A stretch of 27,396 nucleotides of DNA from an uncultured Chloroflexota bacterium (GTDB lineage: Bacteria > Chloroflexota > Anaerolineae > Caldilineales > Caldilineaceae): positions 1 through 27,396 of the forward strand of contig CAIOHJ010000296.1 of NCBI GenBank assembly GCA_903858085.1, read 5' to 3'. The notes under the pieces were generated by a model. That model ran no database searches, had not been told where the DNA came from, and saw nothing but the letters and a program-made list of their open reading frames with translations. Of the stretch, positions 7,838-15,414 are shown piece after piece. Made by a program: the position numbers and the translations under genes. How positions within the stretch are numbered: the stretch's first letter is position 1; each line of letters starts with the position of its first letter.

Positions 7838-8848
7838 TCAGCCCGGCGCAACAGCCCCACACGACTCGCGGACCAGCAGGCACCCCCGCACATTGGCCTC
7901 TTCCTCGATGTCCGTCCTGCCTTCCATTCGATACAAGAGCATCTGCGCAGCAGCTTGCCCCATCTCATAACAAGGCAGCGTCACAGTGCTCAACCGCGGA
8001 CGCACTGTCCGACTGATCTCCCGGTCGTCGTACCCGACCACGGCCACCTCTCTCGGGACCTCTCTCCCTGCATCTTGTAACGCATAGATCGCCCCTGCCG
8101 CCATCAGATCGTTGCCAGCAAACAACGCGGTCAACTGGGGCCGCTTCGACAACAGCCGCTGCATCGCCGCATAGCCACTCTCCAGCGCCCAGTCCCCGCG
8201 CTCGACCAGCGCTGGGTCGTAGTCGATGCCCGCCAACGCCAGCTCCTCGCAGTACCCCTCCAGCCGCAGCGCCGACGCATAGTAGTGCACCGGCCCATTG
8301 ATGTAGCCGATGCACCGGTGCCCGAGGTCGAGCAGGTGGCGCATTGCCAGATGCGCCCCATACCGCTCGTCCGGAATCGTCGAGTACTGACCCGGTGCGG
8401 CAAACTGGCGGTGCACGAAGACATACGGCTTGGTCGCCAGATCCAAAAAATCAACCGCAGTGGTGTGCCATGTCTCTGAAAAGATGATGCCATCCACCGA
8501 ACGGCTTAACAGATCGTGGATAGCCGCCCGCTCGGCAGCAGGATCCCAGTCTGCACTGACGACGACACAGAGATAGCCCTCCTGTCGCAGACGGTCCTGA
8601 ATCCCCCGGATAATTTTGTTTACAAAAGGACCCATGATGTCGTCCACCACCACACCTACCGTGGCAGAACGATCCGTGCGCAGGCTGCGCGCAGCCTGGT
8701 TGGGGCGGTACCCCAACTGGTCGGCCGTCCACAAAATTCGCCGACGGGTTTCAGCACTGACGGGGTGATCTTTGTTGTTGAGCACGCGCGAGACGGTCGC
8801 AATCGAAACACCTGCCGCCTCAGCCACATCATGAATGGTAACAGCCAT
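7838..8848 (-). CDS. LacI-family transcriptional repressor of the sugar-uptake operon
   Basis: 336 residues. The N-terminal LacI helix-turn-helix covers about residues 4-58 (TIHDVAEAAGVSIATVSRVLNN, then the hinge-leading GYRPNQAARSLRT). The rest is a periplasmic-binding-protein-like sugar-sensing domain, with VGVVVDDIMGPFVNKIIRGIQD at its start and VAVVGYDDREISRTVRPRLSTV near the end. It lies 110 nt before the binding-protein gene in the same direction, so it very likely controls that operon in response to the imported sugar or its product. A LacI-type palindrome sits inside its own promoter, which indicates autorepression. No equally good operator was found in the 110-nt gap in front of the binding-protein gene. 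Confidence 0.93.
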   Translation of the reverse strand: MAVTIHDVAEAAGVSIATVSRVLNNKDHPVSAETRRRILWTADQLGYRPNQAARSLRTDRSATVGVVVDDIMGPFVNKIIRGIQDRLRQEGYLCVVVSADWDPAAERAAIHDLLSRSVDGIIFSETWHTTAVDFLDLATKPYVFVHRQFAAPGQYSTIPDERYGAHLAMRHLLDLGHRCIGYINGPVHYYASALRLEGYCEELALAGIDYDPALVERGDWALESGYAAMQRLLSKRPQLTALFAGNDLMAAGAIYALQDAGREVPREVAVVGYDDREISRTVRPRLSTVTLPCYEMGQAAAQMLLYRMEGRTDIEEEANVRGCLLVRESCGAVAPG

Positions 8849-8886
8849 CTTTTTTCCGAAGGGTTCAAAACAGTTTGTCGGCCCCC

Positions 8887-8915
8887 ACTGTAGCAGAAAA
8901 CGTTTACCCTGTCAA
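8887..8915 (-). promoter_or_regulatory. Sigma70-type promoter of the lacI-type gene
   Basis: On the minus strand TTGACA (8915-8910) matches the -35 consensus exactly. It is followed after 17 bp by TACAGT (8892-8887), 4 of 6 for the -10 box. The promoter ends 38 nt before the repressor start codon. It probably also feeds the downstream transport operon, since the gap between repressor and binding-protein gene holds only a weak promoter-like sequence. Confidence 0.75.
8896..8907. promoter_or_regulatory. LacI-type operator within the promoter spacer
   Basis: GAAAACGTTTAC has the central CG and AAACGTTT core shared by LacI/GalR-family operators; its half-sites are GAAAACG and GTAAACG. It lies wholly between the -35 and -10 boxes, so bound repressor would block polymerase directly. 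Assignment to the neighbouring repressor rests on position and family consensus. Confidence 0.75.
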
Positions 8916-8950
8916 CCCTTTTTTCCCAAAAGTTCAAAAGGCTGGCCCGG

Positions 8951-10021
8951 TCAGCCCGCCTCCCTGCCAGCCAATGGCAGCCGCACGACAGCCTCCATGC
9001 CACTCCCCAGCCGACCCTGCACGACAAACACTCCTTGGTAGAGCGCAACCAGCCTCCGGACAATCGTCCACCCAAGTCCAGCAGCCGGCAAAAGACCCGG
9101 CTCCCCCTGCACAGCCCCCGGCCGTGCTGCCGAGAGAGCCCCACAGCCCTGATCCGCTACACGCAACAGCCACTCTCCTGCCTCCACACCGCCAGTCACA
9201 CGCACCTGCACACCTGCCTTCGAGTGCTTGAAGGCGTTGTCCACCAATTCATAGACGACCTTCTCCAACCCCTCCGCTTCAATTGCCGCCATGGCGTCGG
9301 TGACCTCGACAACCAGATCCTCGGATCGGCCATACAGCTCGGCAACCCGGCGCGCAGTCTGTGCGGCCAGCGCACAGGCTTCACAGGCAGCTGCCTCCTT
9401 CTGCCGCTGCCCCAACTCAAGCTGCACAAAAAGCCAGTAGCGATCGACCAGATGCAACAAACGCTCTCCAGAGGTCACAATCATGCCTGCCATTTCCGCT
9501 ATCTCGGCAGGCGAATAAGCGTTCGGATTCAACGCCAACAGCTCCCCAAAGCCCAAAATCCCCACCAGAGGGGCGTGCAGATCGTGGGGCAGCGCAGACA
9601 AGACGCCAAGACGCAACTGCTCCAACGTTCTGGCAGCTTGCTGCTCTCCCTCAGCGCTGCGCTCCAGCCGCACCCGGATCGTGTCCAGCAGCTCTTGACG
9701 GGCAATCGGCTTGGTCACATAGTCCTCAGCCCCCAGATTCATCCCGCGCCGCACATCGGTGCGGGCAGCCAGTGCAGACAAAAAGATCACCGGGATCCAC
9801 GCCGTTGCCCCATCCATGCGCAGCTCCAGCAGCACACGGTAGCCATCAAAATAGGGCATCATGACATCACAGATCACCAGGTTGGGCAGGTGTTGTCTGG
9901 CCAACTGCACCCCTTCGGCACCGCCACTGGCACTGTACACGGTATATCCTTCGTAGTGGAGCCACTCGACGATCTCTTCCAGCAGCCCGACTTCGTCGTC
10001 GATCACCAGCACTTTGGCCAT
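8951..10021 (-). CDS. Receiver-histidine kinase fusion (REC-HisKA-HATPase)
   Basis: 356 residues with no membrane segment, so it is cytoplasmic. Residues 1-120 form a receiver domain: acidic pair D8-D9, phosphoacceptor D52 in VICDVMMP, S82 and K104 (TKP). A HisKA segment follows with H146 in LPHDLHAPLVG. The ATPase domain has N262 in ELVDNAFKHS, DQGCG at 290-294 and GLGW at 315-318. It therefore can accept phosphate on D52 and has its own kinase core. No DNA-binding or enzymatic output domain is present. It is the last gene of the exporter operon, 4 nt after the GAF-kinase gene, which makes that kinase its likely phosphate donor. The final output of the pathway is not encoded here. Confidence 0.9.
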   Translation of the reverse strand: MAKVLVIDDEVGLLEEIVEWLHYEGYTVYSASGGAEGVQLARQHLPNLVICDVMMPYFDGYRVLLELRMDGATAWIPVIFLSALAARTDVRRGMNLGAEDYVTKPIARQELLDTIRVRLERSAEGEQQAARTLEQLRLGVLSALPHDLHAPLVGILGFGELLALNPNAYSPAEIAEMAGMIVTSGERLLHLVDRYWLFVQLELGQRQKEAAACEACALAAQTARRVAELYGRSEDLVVEVTDAMAAIEAEGLEKVVYELVDNAFKHSKAGVQVRVTGGVEAGEWLLRVADQGCGALSAARPGAVQGEPGLLPAAGLGWTIVRRLVALYQGVFVVQGRLGSGMEAVVRLPLAGREAG

Positions 10022-10025
10022 CGTC

Positions 10026-11357
10026 TCAATCCTCCTCTAAAAGAGGGAGTGTCATGCGCACCGTCGTGCCCACACCAACCTCACTCTCGACCGCGATTGT
10101 GCCGCGGTGCCTCAAAACAATCTCGCGCGTGATCGGCATCCCCAACCCAGTTCCGGGGATCATCGTGGCATTTGCAGCCCGGTGAAATGGCTCAAAGAGA
10201 TGCGCCAGCCCCCCGGCCGGAATGCCAATCCCGTGGTCGACAATCACCACCTGCGCCGAACCCTCTTCAACCGCCACGAAGAGCTCAATCGACGTTCCAG
10301 AGGCAGAATACTTGATCGCATTCTCCAGCAGATTGTCCAGCGCCTGGCGGAAAAGCTGCGGGTCCAGACACACCCGTATCGGAGCAACCGCCGCCTGATA
10401 GATCCAATGGTGATCCAACGCAGTACGCTCCTTGTACTCCTCCACCAGAGCAGAACAAAAAGCTGCCAGATCCATCGGCACCATCTCTACCTCTTGGGTT
10501 TTTGCCTCGATCCGGGCCAGCTGCAGCACATCCCCAATCATCGCCTGTAAATGACCGACACGCTCACAGATCTTGTGCAGACGCCGCTGCATCTGCGCGA
10601 GATCGAGACGATCGCCGTAGGCAAGCAAGGTCTCCGCCGCAGCCAGAATCGTCGCCAGCGGGGTACGCAGTTCGTGTGATACCATCGCCACAAAACGGCT
10701 CTTCAACTCCCCCAATTCTTTTTCGTGGGCCAGCGCGCTGCGCAACCGAGATTCACTCAGCTGCAGTTCCTCAGCTGCCTGCTTGAGCATTTTCTCATGG
10801 CGCAAGCGGTGCTTGGCGTTGACAATCAACTCAGCCAAAAATTTGAGCAGCGTAATATCAGAATCACTCAATGGACGATTCTCACGCACAGCGTCAAAAC
10901 CGATCGAACCCAGACAATCTTCCCCCGAGATCAGCGGAATTGTGATCAACGACTTGATTCCTTGTGGCTCCAGAATCGCTTGCAACGGGTCTTCGGCCGG
11001 CAACGCACCCACATCTGGGATGTAGATCAATTTTTTCTGACAATGGGTTTCGATCCAGTGCGGCACAAGGGCCATCGGAACATTCTGAAGGTTGTCGATC
11101 TCGGGCGAAATGCCAGGCGCACACCACTCATAGGTGTTGTGAATCAGGGCATTGACAAAATCATACTCCAGCAGGTAGGTCCGATCGACCTGGGTGAACT
11201 GGCCAACATGGCTCAACACATCCCCAATTCCCTGGTCAAGCTGGTCGATCGGAAGGTTGATAAAATGCAGAGCCGTCTCCATCAAAATTCGCTGCAAAGA
11301 GGCCTGTCGCTCCAGCTGCATTTCCACATCAAACAACTGCTGTTCGGTACCGGTCAT
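10026..11357 (-). CDS. Soluble GAF-domain sensor histidine kinase
   Basis: 443 residues without transmembrane segments. An N-terminal GAF domain (about 25-182) is followed by a charged helical linker (about 183-222). A complete kinase core comes next: H228 in MVSHELRTPLA, N346 in DNLLENAIKYS, DHGIG at 374-378 and GTGLG at 402-406. The GAF domain suggests sensing of a small cytoplasmic ligand, redox state or cyclic nucleotide; the ligand cannot be read from sequence. Its ATG overlaps the stop of the upstream ABC exporter gene as ATGA, so translation is coupled. The REC-kinase fusion encoded 4 nt downstream is the most likely phosphotransfer partner. Confidence 0.92.
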   Translation of the reverse strand: MTGTEQQLFDVEMQLERQASLQRILMETALHFINLPIDQLDQGIGDVLSHVGQFTQVDRTYLLEYDFVNALIHNTYEWCAPGISPEIDNLQNVPMALVPHWIETHCQKKLIYIPDVGALPAEDPLQAILEPQGIKSLITIPLISGEDCLGSIGFDAVRENRPLSDSDITLLKFLAELIVNAKHRLRHEKMLKQAAEELQLSESRLRSALAHEKELGELKSRFVAMVSHELRTPLATILAAAETLLAYGDRLDLAQMQRRLHKICERVGHLQAMIGDVLQLARIEAKTQEVEMVPMDLAAFCSALVEEYKERTALDHHWIYQAAVAPIRVCLDPQLFRQALDNLLENAIKYSASGTSIELFVAVEEGSAQVVIVDHGIGIPAGGLAHLFEPFHRAANATMIPGTGLGMPITREIVLRHRGTIAVESEVGVGTTVRMTLPLLEED

Positions 11358-13258
11358 GGCAGGGCCAGTTGCTCCTGATGTCTGAACTGGCTCCGAGAGA
11401 GGTCATAGTAGACGCCGCGCAGCGCAAGCAGCTCTTCGTGTGTGCCCTGTTCCACAATCTGCCCAGCCACCAATACCAAGACCCGATCGGCGTTGCGAAT
11501 GGTGCTCAGACGATGCGCGATCACAAAACTGGTGCGTCCAGCCAACAAAGACTCGAGCGCCGCCTGGATCTGCCGCTCCGTGCGCGTGTCGACACTGCTC
11601 GTTGCCTCGTCCAAAATCAACAGGCGCGGGTTCGCCAGGGCCGCCCGGGCGATCGAGAGCAGCTGACGTTGCCCCTGGCTGAGCCCACCTCCCCGTTCAC
11701 CCAGTACGGTGGCGTACCCATCTGGCAGACGCTCAATAAATTCGTGGGCACGCGCCAGCTGGGCCGCGGCCACCACCTCGGCGTCGCTGGCATCGGGGCG
11801 GGCATACCGAATGTTGTTCGCCACAGTGTCGCTGAACAGAAAAGAATCTTGCAGCACCATGCCAATCTGCCGACGCAGGCTGGCCAGCTGGACAGTGCGC
11901 ACATCGACACCGTCGATCGTCACCCGCCCTGCAGTCACATCATAAAAACGGGGCAGCAGATTGACCAACGTCGTCTTGCCAGCTCCCGTCGGACCGACGA
12001 TCGCCACCGTCTGACCCGGCTCCGCAACCAGATCCACCTGGCGCAAAACCGGCTCCCCAGCTGTGTATTCCGCCCAAACCGACTCAAAGACCACCCGACC
12101 TGCAATCACCGGCATTGCCCGGGCATTCGCAGCCTCGGCAATCTCTGGCTGTTCGTCCAATAAATCAAAAATTCGTTCGGCCCCCGCAATTGCACTTTGA
12201 ATATTGGCCCACAACAGGGCAATCTGGGCGATGGGCTGGTTAAAACGCTGTACATAACCGATGAAAGCCACGATCAACCCCAGCGTGACCGGCGATCCCC
12301 CCAAGGGTACCCCCTGCAACAAGAAAAAGCCCCCGACCCCTGCCACGACTGCCACCGCCACATAGCCGAGCGCTTCCAGCGCCGGGGTCAAGGCAGAGGT
12401 GTACGCCACCGCCCGCAGATTGGCATCCCGGTTCGCCGCATTGCTGGCCCGAAAGGCCTCGATATTGGCCTCCTCACGGCTGAAGGCCTGTACTTCGCGT
12501 ACCCCGGAAATACTTTCTTCCAGCTCGGCGTTGACATTGCCGATCTCTTTGCGGGTGACCCGAAAGGCCCGTCGTGCCTGGTCCCCAAACCAGATCGTCA
12601 CCGCCACCATCACCGGAACCAGCGCCAGGCTGAGCAGCGCATAGACCCAGTTCAACGACAACATGTTCCAACCGATCCAGACCATCAACAGCGTACCAGA
12701 GACCACCTGAACCAACGCAAAACTGATCGCCTGCTGGATCGTGCTGACATCGTTCGTGAGCCGACTCATCAGGTTGCCGCTCTCATTGCGGCTGTAAAAG
12801 CCCAATGAAAGGCTGTGCAGATGGCCAAACACTTCCACCTGCAGCGAACGGAGAATCTGCTGGCCTGCCCAGGACATCCAATAAAACATCAGACCACTGC
12901 TGATCGACCCCAGCACGAACAATCCCGCCAGAGCAGCCACCAACCAGCCCAGCCCTGTCAGATAGGCAGAGAGCGGAGAACCGGCAGGCACCGCGCCAAA
13001 CCAACAGCTGAATTGCTGGGCGGATGGGCCGCTCTGCCCCGACAGCGCTGCTGCTGGGGTCAGATAACAGTCGACCGCCTGTCCCAAAAGCTCAGGCGTA
13101 ACCGCCTGCCCCCAGGCACTGACCCCCATCATTACCACAACGCCTGCCAATACCCGCCAGAAGGGCCGAAAATAGCGCAGCAGCCGACCCAACGTGCGGC
13201 GGCTGCTGCGCGGCTTGCTGGATTCTTGCTCAAGCAGCCTGCGTGTGCCATCGATCAT
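11354..13258 (-). CDS. ABC exporter half-transporter with canonical Walker B (heterodimer subunit 2)
   Basis: 634 residues: an N-terminal exporter membrane domain (about 30-350, six segments) fused to an ATPase domain. Walker A is GPTGAGKT (422-429). The signature is LSQGQ (526-530) instead of LSGGQ. Walker B is LLILDE with catalytic E551, and the switch histidine is H582 (IAHRLS). The intact E551 and H582 give one competent ATP site when paired with the signature of the partner encoded upstream. The altered LSQGQ contributes to the partner's degenerate site, as in TM287/288-type heterodimers. Start and stop each overlap a neighbour by 4 nt (ATGA). Multidrug, lipid or peptide export are all possible; the substrate cannot be told from the sequence. 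Confidence 0.94.
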   Translation of the reverse strand: MIDGTRRLLEQESSKPRSSRRTLGRLLRYFRPFWRVLAGVVVMMGVSAWGQAVTPELLGQAVDCYLTPAAALSGQSGPSAQQFSCWFGAVPAGSPLSAYLTGLGWLVAALAGLFVLGSISSGLMFYWMSWAGQQILRSLQVEVFGHLHSLSLGFYSRNESGNLMSRLTNDVSTIQQAISFALVQVVSGTLLMVWIGWNMLSLNWVYALLSLALVPVMVAVTIWFGDQARRAFRVTRKEIGNVNAELEESISGVREVQAFSREEANIEAFRASNAANRDANLRAVAYTSALTPALEALGYVAVAVVAGVGGFFLLQGVPLGGSPVTLGLIVAFIGYVQRFNQPIAQIALLWANIQSAIAGAERIFDLLDEQPEIAEAANARAMPVIAGRVVFESVWAEYTAGEPVLRQVDLVAEPGQTVAIVGPTGAGKTTLVNLLPRFYDVTAGRVTIDGVDVRTVQLASLRRQIGMVLQDSFLFSDTVANNIRYARPDASDAEVVAAAQLARAHEFIERLPDGYATVLGERGGGLSQGQRQLLSIARAALANPRLLILDEATSSVDTRTERQIQAALESLLAGRTSFVIAHRLSTIRNADRVLVLVAGQIVEQGTHEELLALRGVYYDLSRSQFRHQEQLALP

Positions 13259-15180
13259 TGCATCTCCTCCCCTTCCCTACCCTTTGCTTCGCCGACAGTT
13301 GCTTCGCCGACAGTGTCTTCGACAAGCTGGCTGCGATAAATTTCGGCGTAGATCTCGCTGCTCTCGATCAAGTCAGCGTGCCGCCCCTGCGCAACAATCC
13401 GCCCCTTGTCAAGCACCAGAATGCGGTCTGCGTTCAAGACGGTACTGATCCGCTGGGCGATCACAAAGCTTGTCCGCCCCTGCATCAGCCGGGCCAACGC
13501 CTGCTGGATCCATTGCTCCGTCTGCATATCCACCGCACTGGTCGAGTCATCCAACACCAGAATACGGGGGTCCAACAACAACGCACGTGCGATGGCAATC
13601 CGTTGTTTTTGCCCTCCACTCAGCGTTGTTCCTCGCTCACCCACTGGAGTCTCATAGCCCAGGGGAAAGCCCACGACAAAGTCATGCACCGCCGCCGCAC
13701 GTGCCGCCGCTTCTATCTCCGCAGCCGTTGCCTCTGGACGCCCAAAGGCAATGTTGTCACGGATTGTCCCCGTAAACAGGTTGGTCTCCTGCAAGACAAT
13801 TCCGATCTGCCGACGCAACGACTCCACTGTGACCTCACGCACATCCTGCCCGTCGATCAGAATCCGACCTGCCGTCACATCATAAAACCGTGGGATCAAG
13901 TTGATGATGCTGCTTTTGCCGCTTCCTGTCGCCCCCAGGATCGCCACCGTCTCGCCCGGCCGCGCCACAAAGCTCACCTCGCTCAACACCGATTCGCTGC
14001 TGCCGACGTACCGGAAGGCAACCCGATCGAACTGAACTTCCCCCCGGATGAGAGGCAGAACATGCGCCCCTGGCCGATCTGCCACGTCGTTGGGGGCATC
14101 CAGAATCTCATAGATCCGCCCTGCACTGACCGCCGCCTGGCTCATTTGAGCGACGATAAACCCCAGCTGACCCAACGGGAAAAAAATGTACAACAGATAC
14201 AAGCTGAATTTCTGCCAGGCACCGACCGACAACGTTCCATCCAGGATCTGCCACCCCCCAAAATAAAGCACAGCTGCCTGGCCCAGATTGGCCACCAAAA
14301 AAATCACCGGAAACAAAAAGCTGAAGGTGCGCGAGACGGCGATCTGCTGTTGCATCAACGCAATCGCTGCGTCCTCAAAACGCCCCTGTTCCTTGCGCTC
14401 GGACGCAAAGGCCTTGACCACTTTGATGCCGGCAAGGTTTTCTTGCAAAATTGTGTTCATCGTCGACAATTTCTGCTGTACCTTGGCAAAAAGCGGCTGC
14501 GAAACCGCCCCAAAGACCATGAACAACACCATCGCCACCGGCAGCACCGGCAACACCACCAGGGTCAACGGCAGATTGGTGAGCACCAGCAAAATCAACG
14601 TGCCAATCAACAACACCAACGCCTGCACAGACAACAGCAATCCCTGCCCCAGAAACAGACGGACCTTTTCGATGTCGTCTGTCGCCCGGATCATCAGCTG
14701 GCCAGTCCGGTTGCGATCGTGGTAGCTGAACGAAAGGCGCTGAATCTTGGCAAAAAGATCGTTGCGCATGTCGAAGGCCACCTCTTGACCCGCCTTTTCC
14801 GACAGGTAAGACTGGGCAAATGCAAACAGCCCACGGATCACAGAAAGGAACAAAATCAGACTCACCCCCCAGTACAGCGGTGCCAGTGGATCGCTCAGCC
14901 GTTGCTCGAACTCGGCGGCCGTCATCCCTAGCGGGCCCAGCCCTTCTCTCTCCGCCGGCAGCTGTACACTCTGCTGGATTGCCATCCCTTGGACCACCGT
15001 GTCCAATACATTCTGCACCAGCTGCGGCACCCAGAGCTGGGCACCTGTACTCAACAAAAGTGCCACATACGCCGCCAACGTGATCTGCCAGGAACGGCCG
15101 AGCAGGCCAAGTGCCCTTCTGAGGGGACGAAAGTCCACCTGCGCTCTTTGGGCTTGCATCTGTTGTGAACCTACACCCAT
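13255..15180 (-). CDS. ABC exporter half-transporter with degenerate ATPase site (heterodimer subunit 1)
   Basis: 641 residues: exporter membrane domain (about 30-355) plus ATPase domain. Walker A is GATGSGKS (416-423) and the signature is canonical LSGGQ (520-524). The Walker B glutamate is replaced by D545 (LVLDDSTSAVD) and the switch histidine by Q576 (IAQRIS). These two changes mark the degenerate subunit of heterodimeric exporters such as TM287/288 and BmrCD. It is the first gene of the four-gene operon, with a perfect AGGAGG (15187-15192) 6 nt before the ATG at 15180. It is translationally coupled by ATGA to the second subunit. The C-terminal tail contains a duplicated TVGEA. Confidence 0.94.
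   Translation of the reverse strand: MGVGSQQMQAQRAQVDFRPLRRALGLLGRSWQITLAAYVALLLSTGAQLWVPQLVQNVLDTVVQGMAIQQSVQLPAEREGLGPLGMTAAEFEQRLSDPLAPLYWGVSLILFLSVIRGLFAFAQSYLSEKAGQEVAFDMRNDLFAKIQRLSFSYHDRNRTGQLMIRATDDIEKVRLFLGQGLLLSVQALVLLIGTLILLVLTNLPLTLVVLPVLPVAMVLFMVFGAVSQPLFAKVQQKLSTMNTILQENLAGIKVVKAFASERKEQGRFEDAAIALMQQQIAVSRTFSFLFPVIFLVANLGQAAVLYFGGWQILDGTLSVGAWQKFSLYLLYIFFPLGQLGFIVAQMSQAAVSAGRIYEILDAPNDVADRPGAHVLPLIRGEVQFDRVAFRYVGSSESVLSEVSFVARPGETVAILGATGSGKSSIINLIPRFYDVTAGRILIDGQDVREVTVESLRRQIGIVLQETNLFTGTIRDNIAFGRPEATAAEIEAAARAAAVHDFVVGFPLGYETPVGERGTTLSGGQKQRIAIARALLLDPRILVLDDSTSAVDMQTEQWIQQALARLMQGRTSFVIAQRISTVLNADRILVLDKGRIVAQGRHADLIESSEIYAEIYRSQLVEDTVGEATVGEAKGREGEEMQ
13285..13314 (-). repeat. 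Perfect tandem 15-bp duplication in the exporter C-terminal tail
   Basis: TGCTTCGCCGACAGT occurs twice back to back (13285-13299 and 13300-13314). On the coding strand it gives TVGEA-TVGEA near residues 623-632, after the ATPase domain. The two copies are identical, which suggests a recent in-frame duplication in an unconstrained tail. Confidence 0.9.
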
Positions 15181-15186
15181 TTTCTG

Positions 15187-15192
15187 CCTCCT
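15187..15192 (-). promoter_or_regulatory. Perfect AGGAGG ribosome binding site of the exporter operon
   Basis: The minus strand reads AGGAGG 6 nt before the ATG at 15180. It is the strongest Shine-Dalgarno found in the window and fixes the start of the first operon gene. Confidence 0.85.
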
Positions 15193-15223
15193 GCCCCCCC
15201 TCTATCCCACTACATCTTTCGCT

Positions 15224-15321
15224 ATTGTAACGCTCCTCAGCCACAATCGCTGAAATTGTTGGCCCAAAGAGCACTTTCAGAACCAAAGCGGTTCCAACAA
15301 TCCCCTGCGCTGCGCTACAAT
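15224..15321. promoter_or_regulatory. Divergent control region with repeated ACAAT/ATTGT boxes
   Basis: The 234-nt gap between the exporter operon and the MFS gene contains five boxes: ATTGT at 15224 and 15255, ACAAT at 15243, 15297 and 15317. An 8-bp inverted repeat, ATTGTTGG (15255-15262) with CCAACAAT (15294-15301), is part of this set. The outermost two boxes are also possible -10 elements (TACAAT on each strand, at 15224-15229 minus and 15316-15321 plus), but their -35 partners are poor. The boxes may bind a regulator shared by both transcription units. Confidence 0.4.
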
Positions 15322-15414
15322 ATTCCAATGGCTCGACCTGCCGTGTCGAACCAGCCCGTTGTCGCGCAGCAGAAATCCTGCGCGCGATCCAGTTGCCATC
15401 ACCAGGAACCGTTT

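Noticed and set aside
7728..7883. N-terminal extension of the binding protein to 7883
   Set aside because: It would overlap the repressor gene and bury the lipoprotein signal peptide. The ATG at 7727 has AGGAG upstream and a proper lipobox.
8865..8939. Direct repeat of GTTCAAAA around the lacI-type promoter
   Set aside because: An 8-bp AT-rich match occurring twice in an intergenic region is not distinguishable from chance.
13243..14931. 562-codon open frame on the + strand opposite the ABC exporter gene
   Set aside because: Its translation is rich in His, Gln and Arg with no domain pattern. The minus strand encodes complete ABC motifs.
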